The translations under genes were made by a program, and so were the position numbers. Shown here in pieces: positions 9,302 to 19,654 of a stretch of 64,000 nucleotides of DNA (the stretch's first letter is position 1; each line of letters begins with the position of its first letter). Location: NCBI RefSeq assembly GCF_004321985.1, contig NZ_SCQN01000046.1:333655-397654 (forward strand). Reading direction: 5' to 3'. Source of the stretch: Castellaniella sp. Its GTDB lineage: Bacteria; Pseudomonadota; Gammaproteobacteria; Burkholderiales; Burkholderiaceae_B. The notes below the pieces were generated by a model, which saw only the letters and a program-made list of their open reading frames with translations, did not search any database and was not told the DNA's origin.

Positions 9302-10270
9302 ATGATCAAGCTTCCCACTTTCGATGACGTTGCGGCTGCGTCGGAGCGCATCAAGTGCCAAGCCCATAAGACACCCGTGATGACATCACGCACGGTTGAT
9401 GAAGAGTTCGGTGCCAAGGTCTTCTTCAAGTGCGAAAACCTGCAGCGCATGGGCGCCTTCAAGTTCCGCGGCGGGTTCAATTCGCTCTCAAGGTTCAGTC
9501 CCGAGCAGCGCAAGACGGGTGTCGTTACCTTTTCTTCCGGTAACCATGCACAGGCCGTTGCGCTGTCGGCCAAGCTCCTGGGCATTCCCGCCACTATTCT
9601 CATGCCACACGATGCGCCGACCGCCAAGATGGCCGCCACCAAGGGCTATGGCGCCAATGTGGTGACCTACGATCGTTATACGGAAGATCGCGAGCAGATT
9701 GGCCGGGAACTGGCGGAAAAACACGGCCTGACGCTGATCCCGCCTTATGATCATCCGGATGTGCTCTGCGGCCAAGGGACGGCTGCCAAGGAGTTGTTCG
9801 AAGAGGTCGGCCCCCTGGACGCCTTCTTCGTGCCGCTAGGGGGCGGGGGACTGCTTTCCGGCTGCGCGCTGGCCACACGAGCGCTATCGCCGGACTGTCA
9901 GCTGTATGGTGTCGAGCCTGAAGCAGGCAATGACGGCCAGCGTTCGTTTCGCACAGGCAGCATCGTGCATATCGATACGCCCAAGACCATCGCCGATGGT
10001 GCACAAACACAGCATCTGGGAAACTTGACGTTCCCCATCATCCGGCGCGATGTTGACGACATCCTGACTGCTTCGGACACAGAGCTCGTCGACTGCATGG
10101 CCTTCATGGCCACCCGTATGAAGCTGGTTGTCGAACCCACGGGCTGCCTCGGTTTTGCCGCCGCCCGGAACATGAAAGCCGGGCTGAAGGGCAAACACGT
10201 CGGTGTACTCCTCAGTGGCGGCAATGTCGACATGGCGCGCTTCGCCAGCCTGCTCGGCGCCCAGTCTTGA
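9302..10270 (+). CDS. PLP-dependent threonine/serine (or threo-3-hydroxyaspartate) ammonia-lyase
   Basis: This 322-residue fold-type II PLP enzyme deaminates a hydroxy amino acid. The PLP lysine is in GAFKFRGGFNSL near residue 54, the substrate loop is SSGNHAQAVAL, and the phosphate-binding glycine loop is GGGGLLSG near residue 180. It has no C-terminal ACT regulatory domain, so it is the catabolic, short form; this class includes threonine dehydratase and threo-3-hydroxyaspartate ammonia-lyase, which sequence alone does not separate here. The ATG at 9302 is chosen because GGAAAGGA lies 5 bases before it. Confidence 0.9.
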   Translation: MIKLPTFDDVAAASERIKCQAHKTPVMTSRTVDEEFGAKVFFKCENLQRMGAFKFRGGFNSLSRFSPEQRKTGVVTFSSGNHAQAVALSAKLLGIPATILMPHDAPTAKMAATKGYGANVVTYDRYTEDREQIGRELAEKHGLTLIPPYDHPDVLCGQGTAAKELFEEVGPLDAFFVPLGGGGLLSGCALATRALSPDCQLYGVEPEAGNDGQRSFRTGSIVHIDTPKTIADGAQTQHLGNLTFPIIRRDVDDILTASDTELVDCMAFMATRMKLVVEPTGCLGFAAARNMKAGLKGKHVGVLLSGGNVDMARFASLLGAQS

Positions 10271-10305
10271 GCCTTGTCCCAAACTTTGGCCGTGGTGAAA
10301 CGAAA

Positions 10306-10337
10306 AATCCCCGCCACGGTTGCCCATGGCGGGGATT
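10306..10337 (-). terminator. Rho-independent terminator of groESL
   Basis: Read on the minus strand, AATCCCCGCCA and TGGCGGGGATT form an 11-bp GC-rich stem with a 10-base loop, followed by a T5 run. It lies 64 bp past the groEL stop. The plus-strand side has no T-run, so it probably serves only groESL. Confidence 0.85.
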
Positions 10338-10400
10338 CGGAGGATCTGTCCGGAGGATGCCGACGAATCGGCATCTGGCCCCGGATCAGGGGGCGAGGGC

Positions 10401-12083
<1,683 letters not shown>

Positions 12084-12371
12084 TTACTGGACCACGGCGA
12101 AGACTTCTTCTTCGCGAATGACCAGGACTTCGTCGCCATCGACCTTGACGGACTGGCCGGCGTATTTGCCGAACAGAACCTTGTCGCCGACTTTCAGATC
12201 CATCGGGATCAGCTTGCCGTCTTCAGTCTTCTTGCCCGGGCCAACGGCCAGGACTTCGCCTTGATCGGGCTTCTCAGCCGCGCTGTCGGGGATCACGATG
12301 CCCGAGGCGGTGGTGCGCTCGTTGTCCAGACGCTTGATGATCACGCGATCATGCAAAGGACGCAGTGCCAT
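12084..12371 (-). CDS. groS: Co-chaperonin GroES (10 kDa)
   Basis: GroES is the heptameric lid of GroEL. The 95-residue protein starts [16 protein letters not shown], contains the mobile loop region around [20 protein letters not shown], and ends in [14 protein letters not shown]. The start at 12371 (GAGGAACTCC is on the plus strand before it, i.e. GGAGTTCCTC upstream of the ATG) is preferred over a longer in-frame opening that would cross the CIRCE element. Confidence 0.98.
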   Translation of the reverse strand: MALRPLHDRVIIKRLDNERTTASGIVIPDSAAEKPDQGEVLAVGPGKKTEDGKLIPMDLKVGDKVLFGKYAGQSVKVDGDEVLVIREEEVFAVVQ

Positions 12372-12421
12372 GGAGGAACTCCTGTACTTGAAGAATTGGA
12401 TAGGTGCGAAGGGAAGAGCTG

Positions 12422-12448
12422 TTAGCACTCAACCCCATCGAGTGCTAA
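12422..12448 (-). promoter_or_regulatory. CIRCE operator (HrcA binding site)
   Basis: TTAGCACTC, nine bases, GAGTGCTAA: a perfect match to the CIRCE consensus, 50 bp before groES. HrcA binds CIRCE and represses groESL until heat or unfolded proteins inactivate it. The element directly abuts the -10 box, so it covers the start of transcription. Confidence 0.95.
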
Positions 12449-12475
12449 TTATAAGGATGATCCTGGGGATTTCAA
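12448..12475 (-). promoter_or_regulatory. Sigma-70-type promoter of groESL
   Basis: On the minus strand there is a -35 box TTGAAA (12470-12475), a 16-bp spacer and a perfect -10 box TATAAT (12448-12453). The -10 box overlaps the first base of the CIRCE element. The boundary of the accessory insertion lies only 26 bp upstream of the -35 box. Confidence 0.85.
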
Positions 12476-12500
12476 GGGGTGGTGGTCACAGGCGTTCGAT

Positions 12501-12545
12501 GTCGAAAACCACTGAGTTCTGAACTTCCGCCACTGAGCTCTGAAC
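12501..12545. repeat. Left terminal inverted repeat region of the accessory insertion
   Basis: The outer unit (12501-12524) begins GTCGAAAACCACTGAG and ends TTCTGAAC. It matches the reverse complement of 19478-19501 at 22 of 24 bases. A second, direct copy of the inner 16 bases (CCACTGAGCTCTGAAC) lies at 12530-12545, 21 bases on, and is an exact 16/16 match to the reverse complement of 19478-19493. Several spaced terminal repeats are typical of IS21-family ends. The rest of the spacer to 12775 holds no convincing gene. Confidence 0.7.
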
Positions 12546-12775
12546 TCGAAAAGGTACGTAAACCAAGTGTTGATGCAGGTTTCGGGACAAAAATGAGGTT
12601 GGGGGTGTTCAAGAATACGGCGTTTCCATCCTTTTTTCTGCCCAGGACGCATGGACGGGGCATCGCTTGCTTGTGCTTGCTCTAATAGAGCGCTTGCCTC
12701 CACGTCTACGGAGCTTCGGTAGTTTGTCACTGCGCCAGGCGCCTCTGACGAGGAAGCTAGCCACCACGGCGGACA

Positions 12776-15700
12776 TCACCCCTGCAAGGCACCCTCGATG
12801 CGTCGCCGGGCACTCTGCGAGAGCCTGCGAATGCCAAATGTCCGGGCGACGCCCAGCGCGATGTCGTCCTCTACGACACGGCACGCAGCGGCGAGCAGTT
12901 CCTCTCGGGGGATCTCTTCCGCGGAACGCGCTGCCTCTTCTGACTCTGGCGTCCGATACGACGCCCAGCGCGATATATCATCCTCCGACAGCCAGATGAA
13001 CCGGGCGTTTTCTGCGGCGATATCAGTCTGGAAAAAATACGCATCGCGCGCCAGATCCAGGACACGCTCACGGATACGGCTACCAGCGCGTTTGAAGCCG
13101 TGCAGGCGTGCAACACGCTTCACCAGCAACTCATCTAGGATAGGCGCCTCGCTCTCCAGGACGGTGGCAATCAGGTTGGACAGGGTCGTATCGTATTCAG
13201 GAAGATAGAAACGGTCGGGATCAATCATGGTCTCGTAGGCGGAAAGGTCGGCCTGACGGTAAACCTGCTGGCCCTGGCGCAAGGCCAGCGCATCGGAACT
13301 GTGCGCCACTAGGGGTTCACGATCTCTGGATTCGGTCTGTCGCTCCTCTTCATCGGCCCCCTCTATCGGGGTCTCTATCTTGTGGGCTTGCCCCGAATCT
13401 ACGTCTTCAAGATTGGCTGCCATGTCGAGTGTCACTACGGCATCACTGGCATCAGCGGTCGCCTCAACCGACCCCTCGTCCGCCACCAATGCTCCCCCAT
13501 TGCATTTCGCATCCTCGGCCCTCGATTCCACCAGCAGGTTGGTGATCGCCTTATGCAAGCGTTCGATCTCCGTTTCCCGATCGACCCACCACGCGGTGGA
13601 CCAGACGCGTAGCAAGCGCCACCCGTAGCCACGCAGGATGTCAGCCCGGACTTTGTCCCGGTCGCGCGCTGTCGCGGCACTATGATAGGTTGCGCCATCA
13701 CACTCGATGCCGACGAGATAGTCACCCGGCCGATCCGGGTGCACCACCGCGAGGTCGATACGGAAACGAGAAACGCCGATCTGTGTATGAATTTGCCAGC
13801 CTCTTTCCCGCATCGCCTCGGCAACATACTGCTCAAAGGGTGATTCGTAGTCACCCAATGGCCCCCTGACGGCTGCCGCAATGGCCACAGGTCCACGATC
13901 CGCAAATTCCACGAACTGGCGCAAATCGCTCACTGCCCGCGCCGGGGTACGACTGAGGTCGATCATGGATGGATCGAACGAGGTGAACACCATCATTTCT
14001 CGACGGGCGCGGGTCACGGCCACGTTCAGGCGCCGCTCCCCGCCGGTCCTGTTGAGCGGCCCGAAATTCATCAGCATGGTGACAGCGCCGGGTTCGCTGG
14101 GACCAAAGCCGATTGAGATGATGACCAGATCACGCTCGTCGCCCTGCACAGTTTCCAGGTTTTTGACAATCAACGGTTCTGGCTGGTTCTCGGAGAAGAA
14201 GGGCTCGATTTGGGGCGCCTCTCGCCGCGCCTGGTCTAGCAGATCGCTGATCAACTGCTGCTGCTCGGCATTCAGGGTAATGACGCCAACACTCTGGCCG
14301 GACGCCACGAACGCCGGATCGGTCAGACGCCCGACCAACTCGGCCACGACGGCCTTGGCCTCGATCTGGTTGTAGCGCCCGGTGCCGCGGGCGTAGACGC
14401 CCGCAACGCGGCGCCACGAAACAGTGCTCGGCCGTGTATCCGGTGCAGGAAAGGTGACGAGGCTGTCATCATAATAAGCGTGGTTGGAGAAGGCGATCAG
14501 ACTCTCGTGTCGGCTTCTGTAGTGCCAGGTGAGCCGGTATTCCGGCAGGCCGGCCGCCAGGCATTCGTTGAGGATGCTCTCCATGTCTTCCTCAACATCG
14601 TCCTCGACGCCAACCCCGCGATTGAAAAAGTTGGTGGGCGGCATCTGCTTCGGATCACCGGCAACGATCACTTGCTTGGCGCGGCCGATTGCTCCAATGG
14701 CATCCCATGGCGTCACTTGAGAGGCCTCATCGAAGATGACGACATCGAATGCTGTGTGGTCCGTCGGCAGGTACTGAGCGATCGATAATGGGCTCATCAA
14801 CATGCACGGGGCGAGGGCCATGAAATCGTCCCCCATTTCCTGCAGCAGTTGCCGCACAGGCTTGTGCCGCCGCTTCTTTTGCAGTTCATGCCGCAGGACC
14901 TGGAATCCCGCATGAAGCATCCCTGTCTGTTTTGAGGGAATTTCGCCCATCAACCGTGCACGAATGTACGCCGAAGTCAGCGCCGAGAGTTCATCGATGG
15001 CAGCCCGGTAGCTCTGAATTGCATTCTGCTGGACAGTGGGCACGAACGCCCGCAACAAGGGCTCCGCGTCCATTGCTGCTCGGGCAAACCAGTATGCATA
15101 GGCCGTCTTGAACGTATCCTCGACGTTGTCCTGCGGGACGGCGCCACTTTCAATCGCGTCAACGAGTGGCGCCAGGCTCAGCTCGATGGCCTCACTACGC
15201 ACCTTCTGCCAACTGCACCAATCATGCAGCACGGCAGTATGGTCGATGATTGCCTGTGCGCTGGCCTGAAGAGTTTCGTCCGCCACATCTGAATCCGTTG
15301 CACGGCCGGTGACTTCGTCAAACCGATCCAGCGCCGCTAGCAACCGTTCGTGGCATTGGTTCAGCCGGTCGGCCGCCTGCATCACGGGGCTGCCCGCGGC
15401 CAGCAGTTCATTCGTATCGCACACCAGACGGCGGGCCTCGCCGCAGAGCCGTGCAAAGTGCTCCGGTGTCTCAGCCAGCGCCACGAGCGCAGATCGCAAC
15501 CCTTCGGCAATACACGCAGCCGCTTTGGCGTGCGCCATGTCCGTATCGATGCCGGCCCAGCCCGGCACGCCGTCCAATACGGGCGTAAGCGCGTCAACCC
15601 CAGCTATCAACGCTTGCAGGGTCTCGATCTGCCGGAGGTCCGCCTCGACAGCGGAAGGCTTTGTCCGCGTTGTAGAAGCGTCCAGGCCTTTTGCGACGCG

Positions 15701-18691
15701 CCTTTTCTCCATCAGGGCAAAAGGCCAGAGCCTGCCCGATGCCTCCCGCCAAGCCCGCCTGACAGCAGCCACGTCGATGCGCGCGATCGAGTCTGCCGCA
15801 TAGGAGCGCGACAGGCGTGCCTTCGCGTCTTCGTAGTCATGCAGAAGCACCGCCGCCTCATCGAGCGTAGACGCCACACGGCTCGCCGACGGCTCGAATG
15901 CAAACCGCAGATCGACGCCGTACGCTTGGGCCAGCATCTTGCCGAGCAGACAAAGGTTTCCGGCATTGTGCAACGAAGGCGCGATACCTAGGCTGGTGCA
16001 GCGGCTGAACGCCTCGCAGGCCGCAGAGCAGGACGACAACATATCCAGCAGATTGCGCGCAGCGGCGACCACACCATCTTGCCAGGCATTCGACCATTCC
16101 GAGTGTCGGAGCAGTTTGAATTGGGCTCCAACGCGTTCGACCGCTGCCCGGGTCAGATCAAGCCGCGTCGATACTTCACGCAGCCGCTGTATTTGGTCCT
16201 GTGTATGCTGTATTCCGGCTGGCCAGGAGAGTTCCGGCGTCCACGCGTGGCGGTTGCGTATGACCTCGGCCATGGCTTCGAACAGCGACCAACCGTTCGG
16301 GTGCCTCCGGTGCAGCACAGCCACCAGCGCATTCAATTCATCCCGTAGACTGCGTACCCGGCTGGCAGTAGCCTGCCAGGCTGAATCGGACGCCTCACGC
16401 TGCGCGCCCCATGCGCGATCGAGCTGCCGCAGTACCTCTACTTTCGATGCTTTGTTGGAATGCAGCTCCAGGCAGAATTCGCCAAGCCCCTTTTGCTCCA
16501 GGCGGCGCTTGACGACGCTGAGCGCTGCGCGCTTTTCGGCCACGAACAAAACGCGTCGACCCAGCGCCAGATTGTGCGCAATCATGTTCGCAATCGTCTG
16601 TGACTTCCCGGTTCCGGGCGGCCCGTCGAGCACGAAGCTCTTGCCGCTGGCTGAGGCGATCACGGCAGCCAATTGCGAAGAATCCGCTGGAAGTGGCAGA
16701 AACAGATTGGCTGGGTCGAGTTTTTGATCCAATTCCGATTCGCGCAAAAACTCATCCTTTGCGTACGGCCCCGCTTGGCCGAATTTGTGCTGCAACAGAT
16801 GCTGAACAATGCCGTTTTGCATGAGTTCCGCGGTGCGATCGCGCAAGTCGCGCCACATGAGGTACTTGGCGAAGGAGAAAGTGCTGAGTGCGACGTCCGG
16901 AACGACTTCGAACCCCGGCATATCGCGCACCGCACGCCTCATCGTGGTCAGGATTCCTGTGATGTCGATGCCACTGTCATCGGCAGGCAACTCGCCGTGT
17001 AGTTCGGGTACCTCCAGATTGAAGTCGTGACGCAGTAGCTCCAGCAAGGTCTGGTTGAATTGCGGTTCGTCGTCCAACATCGTCAACCTGACCGGATGGC
17101 GAACACTCGACCGCTCAAGCCTGACAGGCAGCAAGATCAGCGGTGCATCGTAAGGTTTGGGATCCGTTTCGCTTTTTCTCCAGCGCAGGAACCCTATGGC
17201 CAGGAACAGGGTGTTCGATCCCCCTTCTTCCAGATCGGCACGGGACTTTCTGTACAAGTCGATGATATAGCTGTCCAGTTTTGCCTGATCCATCACCGAC
17301 AGCAGCTCCATACGCTCCAGCGCTTGGCGTGCATACTCCTCATCGAGAGACTGACCGTGCCGCGCCGCATAGATCTCGTTATCCCGCCCACCGATATCCT
17401 TGCGCGGCATCACCGCAATCCGCAGGGTTTTGTGTGCTGCGAGCAGATCCTCGACTCGTCCTGGCTGCGGACATACCAGCCAGATGGCCTTGGCCGTGCG
17501 CGGCAAGTGCAGCAGGCGATTCCGTGTCGTCAGGTCTAGAAGCTTGCGCTGCCAGGCATCTAGTTTGTCGGTGGGCGTTGCCGGCTGTTCCTGTTCTTTC
17601 GCCTCGACATCGAAGCTGGGCAACAGCGGGGCTGCCTCAAGCGCAACATGGAGCTGCGCCTCGCCCTCACTCCCTGAGGATTCCGCCGCCCCTGCCGACA
17701 CACTCAATGGGCGCAGCTTCTGCATGCGTGCACGGCGCACATCCACGGCTGCCACGAACTTCTTGTCATCAGCCAGCCTGCGCGTCGCATCTTTGACGGC
17801 CTGGCTGAAGGCCGGTGACTGCGCCTGAGTCGCGAAGGTCGTTTCGAAGACCACCAGCTCATTCAAATCCAACCGTTTGCGTACCGTCGAACTGTCGTCG
17901 ACCAGTACCTGTGCAAACTGCTGCGGCTGCAGCCAGACACCGCAGAACGCGTGCCCCTCGACGAGCACGAGGATGGGGTTCAATCCGGATTGCTCGATGG
18001 CCGCCGCAAACAGCAGCGCTGTATCCAGGCAAGTGGCGATGCCACCCGCCAGGATCTGCGACGGTGTTCGGATTTTCTGTCCTCGTTCCTCGAAGCTCGC
18101 CGGCGGTACGGCATAACTTAGCCGCAGACCACATATTGCCGAATAGATGGCCGATCCCAGCTCCCAGGCACGGCCCCTGGACTTCGCCTCGTAGCCATCA
18201 ATGCCATCAGGGCGACCCGCCCGCCGCAAGGTGTCCGAAGCCAGCTTGAGAACCTTGTCCACCGCAGGATCGTTGGGCGTGCAGAACGCTGGCAAAAGCT
18301 CCGCCATACTGCCGGCTCCGCCCCACTCGTTGGGTGCCAGCAACTCGACCGGGCAATGCTGCTCCGCGAGGATAGCGGTGGCCGATCGCAGACGCACATC
18401 GATCCCGGCTCTGACGCTTTCCGTGAGATCGGCGAGATACCCCTCGGCAAGCTTGATGTCGCGATCGGGGAGATCGAGCACTGCGCCCGCCTCCAGCCGG
18501 TCTACAGGCCAAGTCTTCATCGCAGCAAACGGTAGCGTTGCCTCCAGCTCCAGAGTCAGATCCGCAAAATCTGCGTCCCCGTCGTTCGTGATTGTCAATG
18601 AACGGATCAGTGGCACAGCGTTCTGATGCGAGACGAGTCCAAGCTTCTCGGCAAAAGCGCCTTCAATCGACACCCCCACGACTCCCCCCAT
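12776..18691 (-). CDS. DUF4011 / SF1 helicase / Vsr-like nuclease / DUF3320 protein (Hhe-type antiphage defence candidate)
   Basis: This 1971-residue protein is the only intact gene in the insertion. In order: a transglutaminase-like segment with Cys221, His247 and Asp265/266; a DUF4011 domain starting near residue 376 (DAWQRKLLDLTTRNRLL); an SF1 helicase with Walker A GPPGTGKSQT around 690-698, Walker B IFDEASQVTPWDAIGA around 1320, and motif VI VAVTRARREMMVF near 1560; a Vsr/MTES_1575-like endonuclease around 1612-1720 (YESPFEQYVAEAM, then RIDLAVV and GIECDGATYH); and a C-terminal DUF3320 region at about 1835-1970. A DUF4011-helicase-Vsr-DUF3320 single gene is the architecture reported as the Hhe antiphage system. 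The start is uncertain: the ATG at 18691 has no Shine-Dalgarno, and GTG at 18673 has GGGGGGAG before it. Confidence 0.88.
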   Translation of the reverse strand: MGGVVGVSIEGAFAEKLGLVSHQNAVPLIRSLTITNDGDADFADLTLELEATLPFAAMKTWPVDRLEAGAVLDLPDRDIKLAEGYLADLTESVRAGIDVRLRSATAILAEQHCPVELLAPNEWGGAGSMAELLPAFCTPNDPAVDKVLKLASDTLRRAGRPDGIDGYEAKSRGRAWELGSAIYSAICGLRLSYAVPPASFEERGQKIRTPSQILAGGIATCLDTALLFAAAIEQSGLNPILVLVEGHAFCGVWLQPQQFAQVLVDDSSTVRKRLDLNELVVFETTFATQAQSPAFSQAVKDATRRLADDKKFVAAVDVRRARMQKLRPLSVSAGAAESSGSEGEAQLHVALEAAPLLPSFDVEAKEQEQPATPTDKLDAWQRKLLDLTTRNRLLHLPRTAKAIWLVCPQPGRVEDLLAAHKTLRIAVMPRKDIGGRDNEIYAARHGQSLDEEYARQALERMELLSVMDQAKLDSYIIDLYRKSRADLEEGGSNTLFLAIGFLRWRKSETDPKPYDAPLILLPVRLERSSVRHPVRLTMLDDEPQFNQTLLELLRHDFNLEVPELHGELPADDSGIDITGILTTMRRAVRDMPGFEVVPDVALSTFSFAKYLMWRDLRDRTAELMQNGIVQHLLQHKFGQAGPYAKDEFLRESELDQKLDPANLFLPLPADSSQLAAVIASASGKSFVLDGPPGTGKSQTIANMIAHNLALGRRVLFVAEKRAALSVVKRRLEQKGLGEFCLELHSNKASKVEVLRQLDRAWGAQREASDSAWQATASRVRSLRDELNALVAVLHRRHPNGWSLFEAMAEVIRNRHAWTPELSWPAGIQHTQDQIQRLREVSTRLDLTRAAVERVGAQFKLLRHSEWSNAWQDGVVAAARNLLDMLSSCSAACEAFSRCTSLGIAPSLHNAGNLCLLGKMLAQAYGVDLRFAFEPSASRVASTLDEAAVLLHDYEDAKARLSRSYAADSIARIDVAAVRRAWREASGRLWPFALMEKRRVAKGLDASTTRTKPSAVEADLRQIETLQALIAGVDALTPVLDGVPGWAGIDTDMAHAKAAACIAEGLRSALVALAETPEHFARLCGEARRLVCDTNELLAAGSPVMQAADRLNQCHERLLAALDRFDEVTGRATDSDVADETLQASAQAIIDHTAVLHDWCSWQKVRSEAIELSLAPLVDAIESGAVPQDNVEDTFKTAYAYWFARAAMDAEPLLRAFVPTVQQNAIQSYRAAIDELSALTSAYIRARLMGEIPSKQTGMLHAGFQVLRHELQKKRRHKPVRQLLQEMGDDFMALAPCMLMSPLSIAQYLPTDHTAFDVVIFDEASQVTPWDAIGAIGRAKQVIVAGDPKQMPPTNFFNRGVGVEDDVEEDMESILNECLAAGLPEYRLTWHYRSRHESLIAFSNHAYYDDSLVTFPAPDTRPSTVSWRRVAGVYARGTGRYNQIEAKAVVAELVGRLTDPAFVASGQSVGVITLNAEQQQLISDLLDQARREAPQIEPFFSENQPEPLIVKNLETVQGDERDLVIISIGFGPSEPGAVTMLMNFGPLNRTGGERRLNVAVTRARREMMVFTSFDPSMIDLSRTPARAVSDLRQFVEFADRGPVAIAAAVRGPLGDYESPFEQYVAEAMRERGWQIHTQIGVSRFRIDLAVVHPDRPGDYLVGIECDGATYHSAATARDRDKVRADILRGYGWRLLRVWSTAWWVDRETEIERLHKAITNLLVESRAEDAKCNGGALVADEGSVEATADASDAVVTLDMAANLEDVDSGQAHKIETPIEGADEEERQTESRDREPLVAHSSDALALRQGQQVYRQADLSAYETMIDPDRFYLPEYDTTLSNLIATVLESEAPILDELLVKRVARLHGFKRAGSRIRERVLDLARDAYFFQTDIAAENARFIWLSEDDISRWASYRTPESEEAARSAEEIPREELLAAACRVVEDDIALGVARTFGIRRLSQSARRRIEGALQG

Positions 18692-18880
18692 CGACGTTTC
18701 TTGTTAACTTGCCGTTGATATAAGAAAGTAACAACAATTGTGACGCATTGTACGTCCGAGGGCAGTTGCGCTAGGCATGAGCACGTAGCAGACCAGCATC
18801 TGCCGGGCACTATGATCGCGCGGAAAGAAACGATGACGAAACCCGGCGCGGCGGTCTCAAGAGTCAAGTGCAACATGGTC
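18692..18880. other. Upstream region of the Hhe-like gene
   Basis: This stretch is AT-richer than its surroundings close to the gene start, with TTATAT at 18718-18723 on the minus strand as a possible -10 box but no good -35 at the right distance. I see no coding region here. Confidence 0.35.
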
Positions 18881-18889
18881 ACAATGCTC

Positions 18890-19042
18890 ACATTTCCATG
18901 CTTATAGTCTCTCGGGGTTGTGCCGTCGAACGCTTTACGGGGCCAGCCGTTCATCAGCCGTGCGATATCGTTGAGCTGAGTCTGGGAAAGCTGCGAGATG
19001 TCCAGCCCCTTGAGCAGGAACTGGCGCAGCAGCCTGTGAGGC
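18890..19042 (-). pseudogene. IS30-family transposase, C-terminal fragment
   Basis: The minus-strand frame reads LRQFLLKGLDISQLSQTQ then LNDIARLMNGWPRKAFDGTT. This is the end of an IS30-type transposase (compare the usual 'LN-RPRK-L-W-TP' ending). Only about 45 codons remain and no upstream DDE catalytic region is present, so it is a relic. Confidence 0.7.
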
Positions 19043-19056
19043 GCGGCTGCCCAAGC

Positions 19057-19320
19057 TACCTGAACACCTGAGGGTGCAGCACTTCGTGGCTTGGCACAAC
19101 ACCGAGCACCGACACAGTGTCATCCAGTTCGTGACGCCTGCCCGATGTCACAGTGGAAGGGATCGTGCAATTCTTGGGCAGCGCCACGTCACCTATGAGG
19201 CTGTAAAGCGTGTCCAGCCTGGGCGCTGGAAAGGACGCGATACACGCGACTGGAGTCACTGTGGCTAGGTGTGACTCAATCCGTCAAAGGAACGTGGTGG
19301 CTTACTCGAAAATTTAAGGC
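19057..19320 (+). pseudogene. IS3-family transposase (OrfB), C-terminal fragment
   Basis: The plus frame reads FVAWHNTEHRHSVIQFVTPA, then AILGQRHVTYEAVKRVQPGRW and, past an in-frame TAG, V.LNP. This is the C-terminal end of an IS3-family OrfB (integrase core end 'FV-WYN-EHRHS-I-FVTP'). The two internal stops and the lost N-terminal part show that it is dead. It lies head-to-head with the IS30 relic, within the repeat-bounded insertion. Confidence 0.8.
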
Positions 19321-19400
19321 TGGCCGCATCAAGGAGCGGACATGTTGCTTGACAAGTACCACCGGCCGAAAGCAGCCCTTCATATAGAACAATCCGGAAA

Positions 19401-19501
19401 GTTCAGAACTCAACGACTAGGTTGTTCGAGATTCAATGGTGGTTCCCGTGTTACGTACTGACCTCAAAGAGGTGGTGGTTCAGAGCTCAGTGGTATTCGA
19501 C
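19401..19501. repeat. Right terminal inverted repeat region of the accessory insertion
   Basis: GTTCAGAGCTCAGTGG at 19478-19493 is the exact reverse complement of 12530-12545, and the longer 24-base unit to 19501 matches the left outer repeat with two differences. A second partial unit, GTTCAGAACTCA, lies at 19401-19412. No matching target duplication is evident outside the two ends (left flank ends TTCGAT, right flank begins GACTAAG). Confidence 0.7.
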
Positions 19502-19654
19502 GACTAAGCCGACACGTGTCATCCGTGTTTTGAGAATGTGGACACGCTACGATTAGTGAACCTGATGAACTGAGCGAATATCCGCAGTCAACAGCAGCCA
19601 GCCCCGCCGCCGCGCATTCACCACGGGAAAGCGCGCCATTTCTCATGGAGATTC

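Noticed and set aside
12493..12508. Target-site duplication of the 7-kb insertion
   Set aside because: The flanks TTCGAT (left) and GACTAAG (right) do not match, so no duplication can be claimed.
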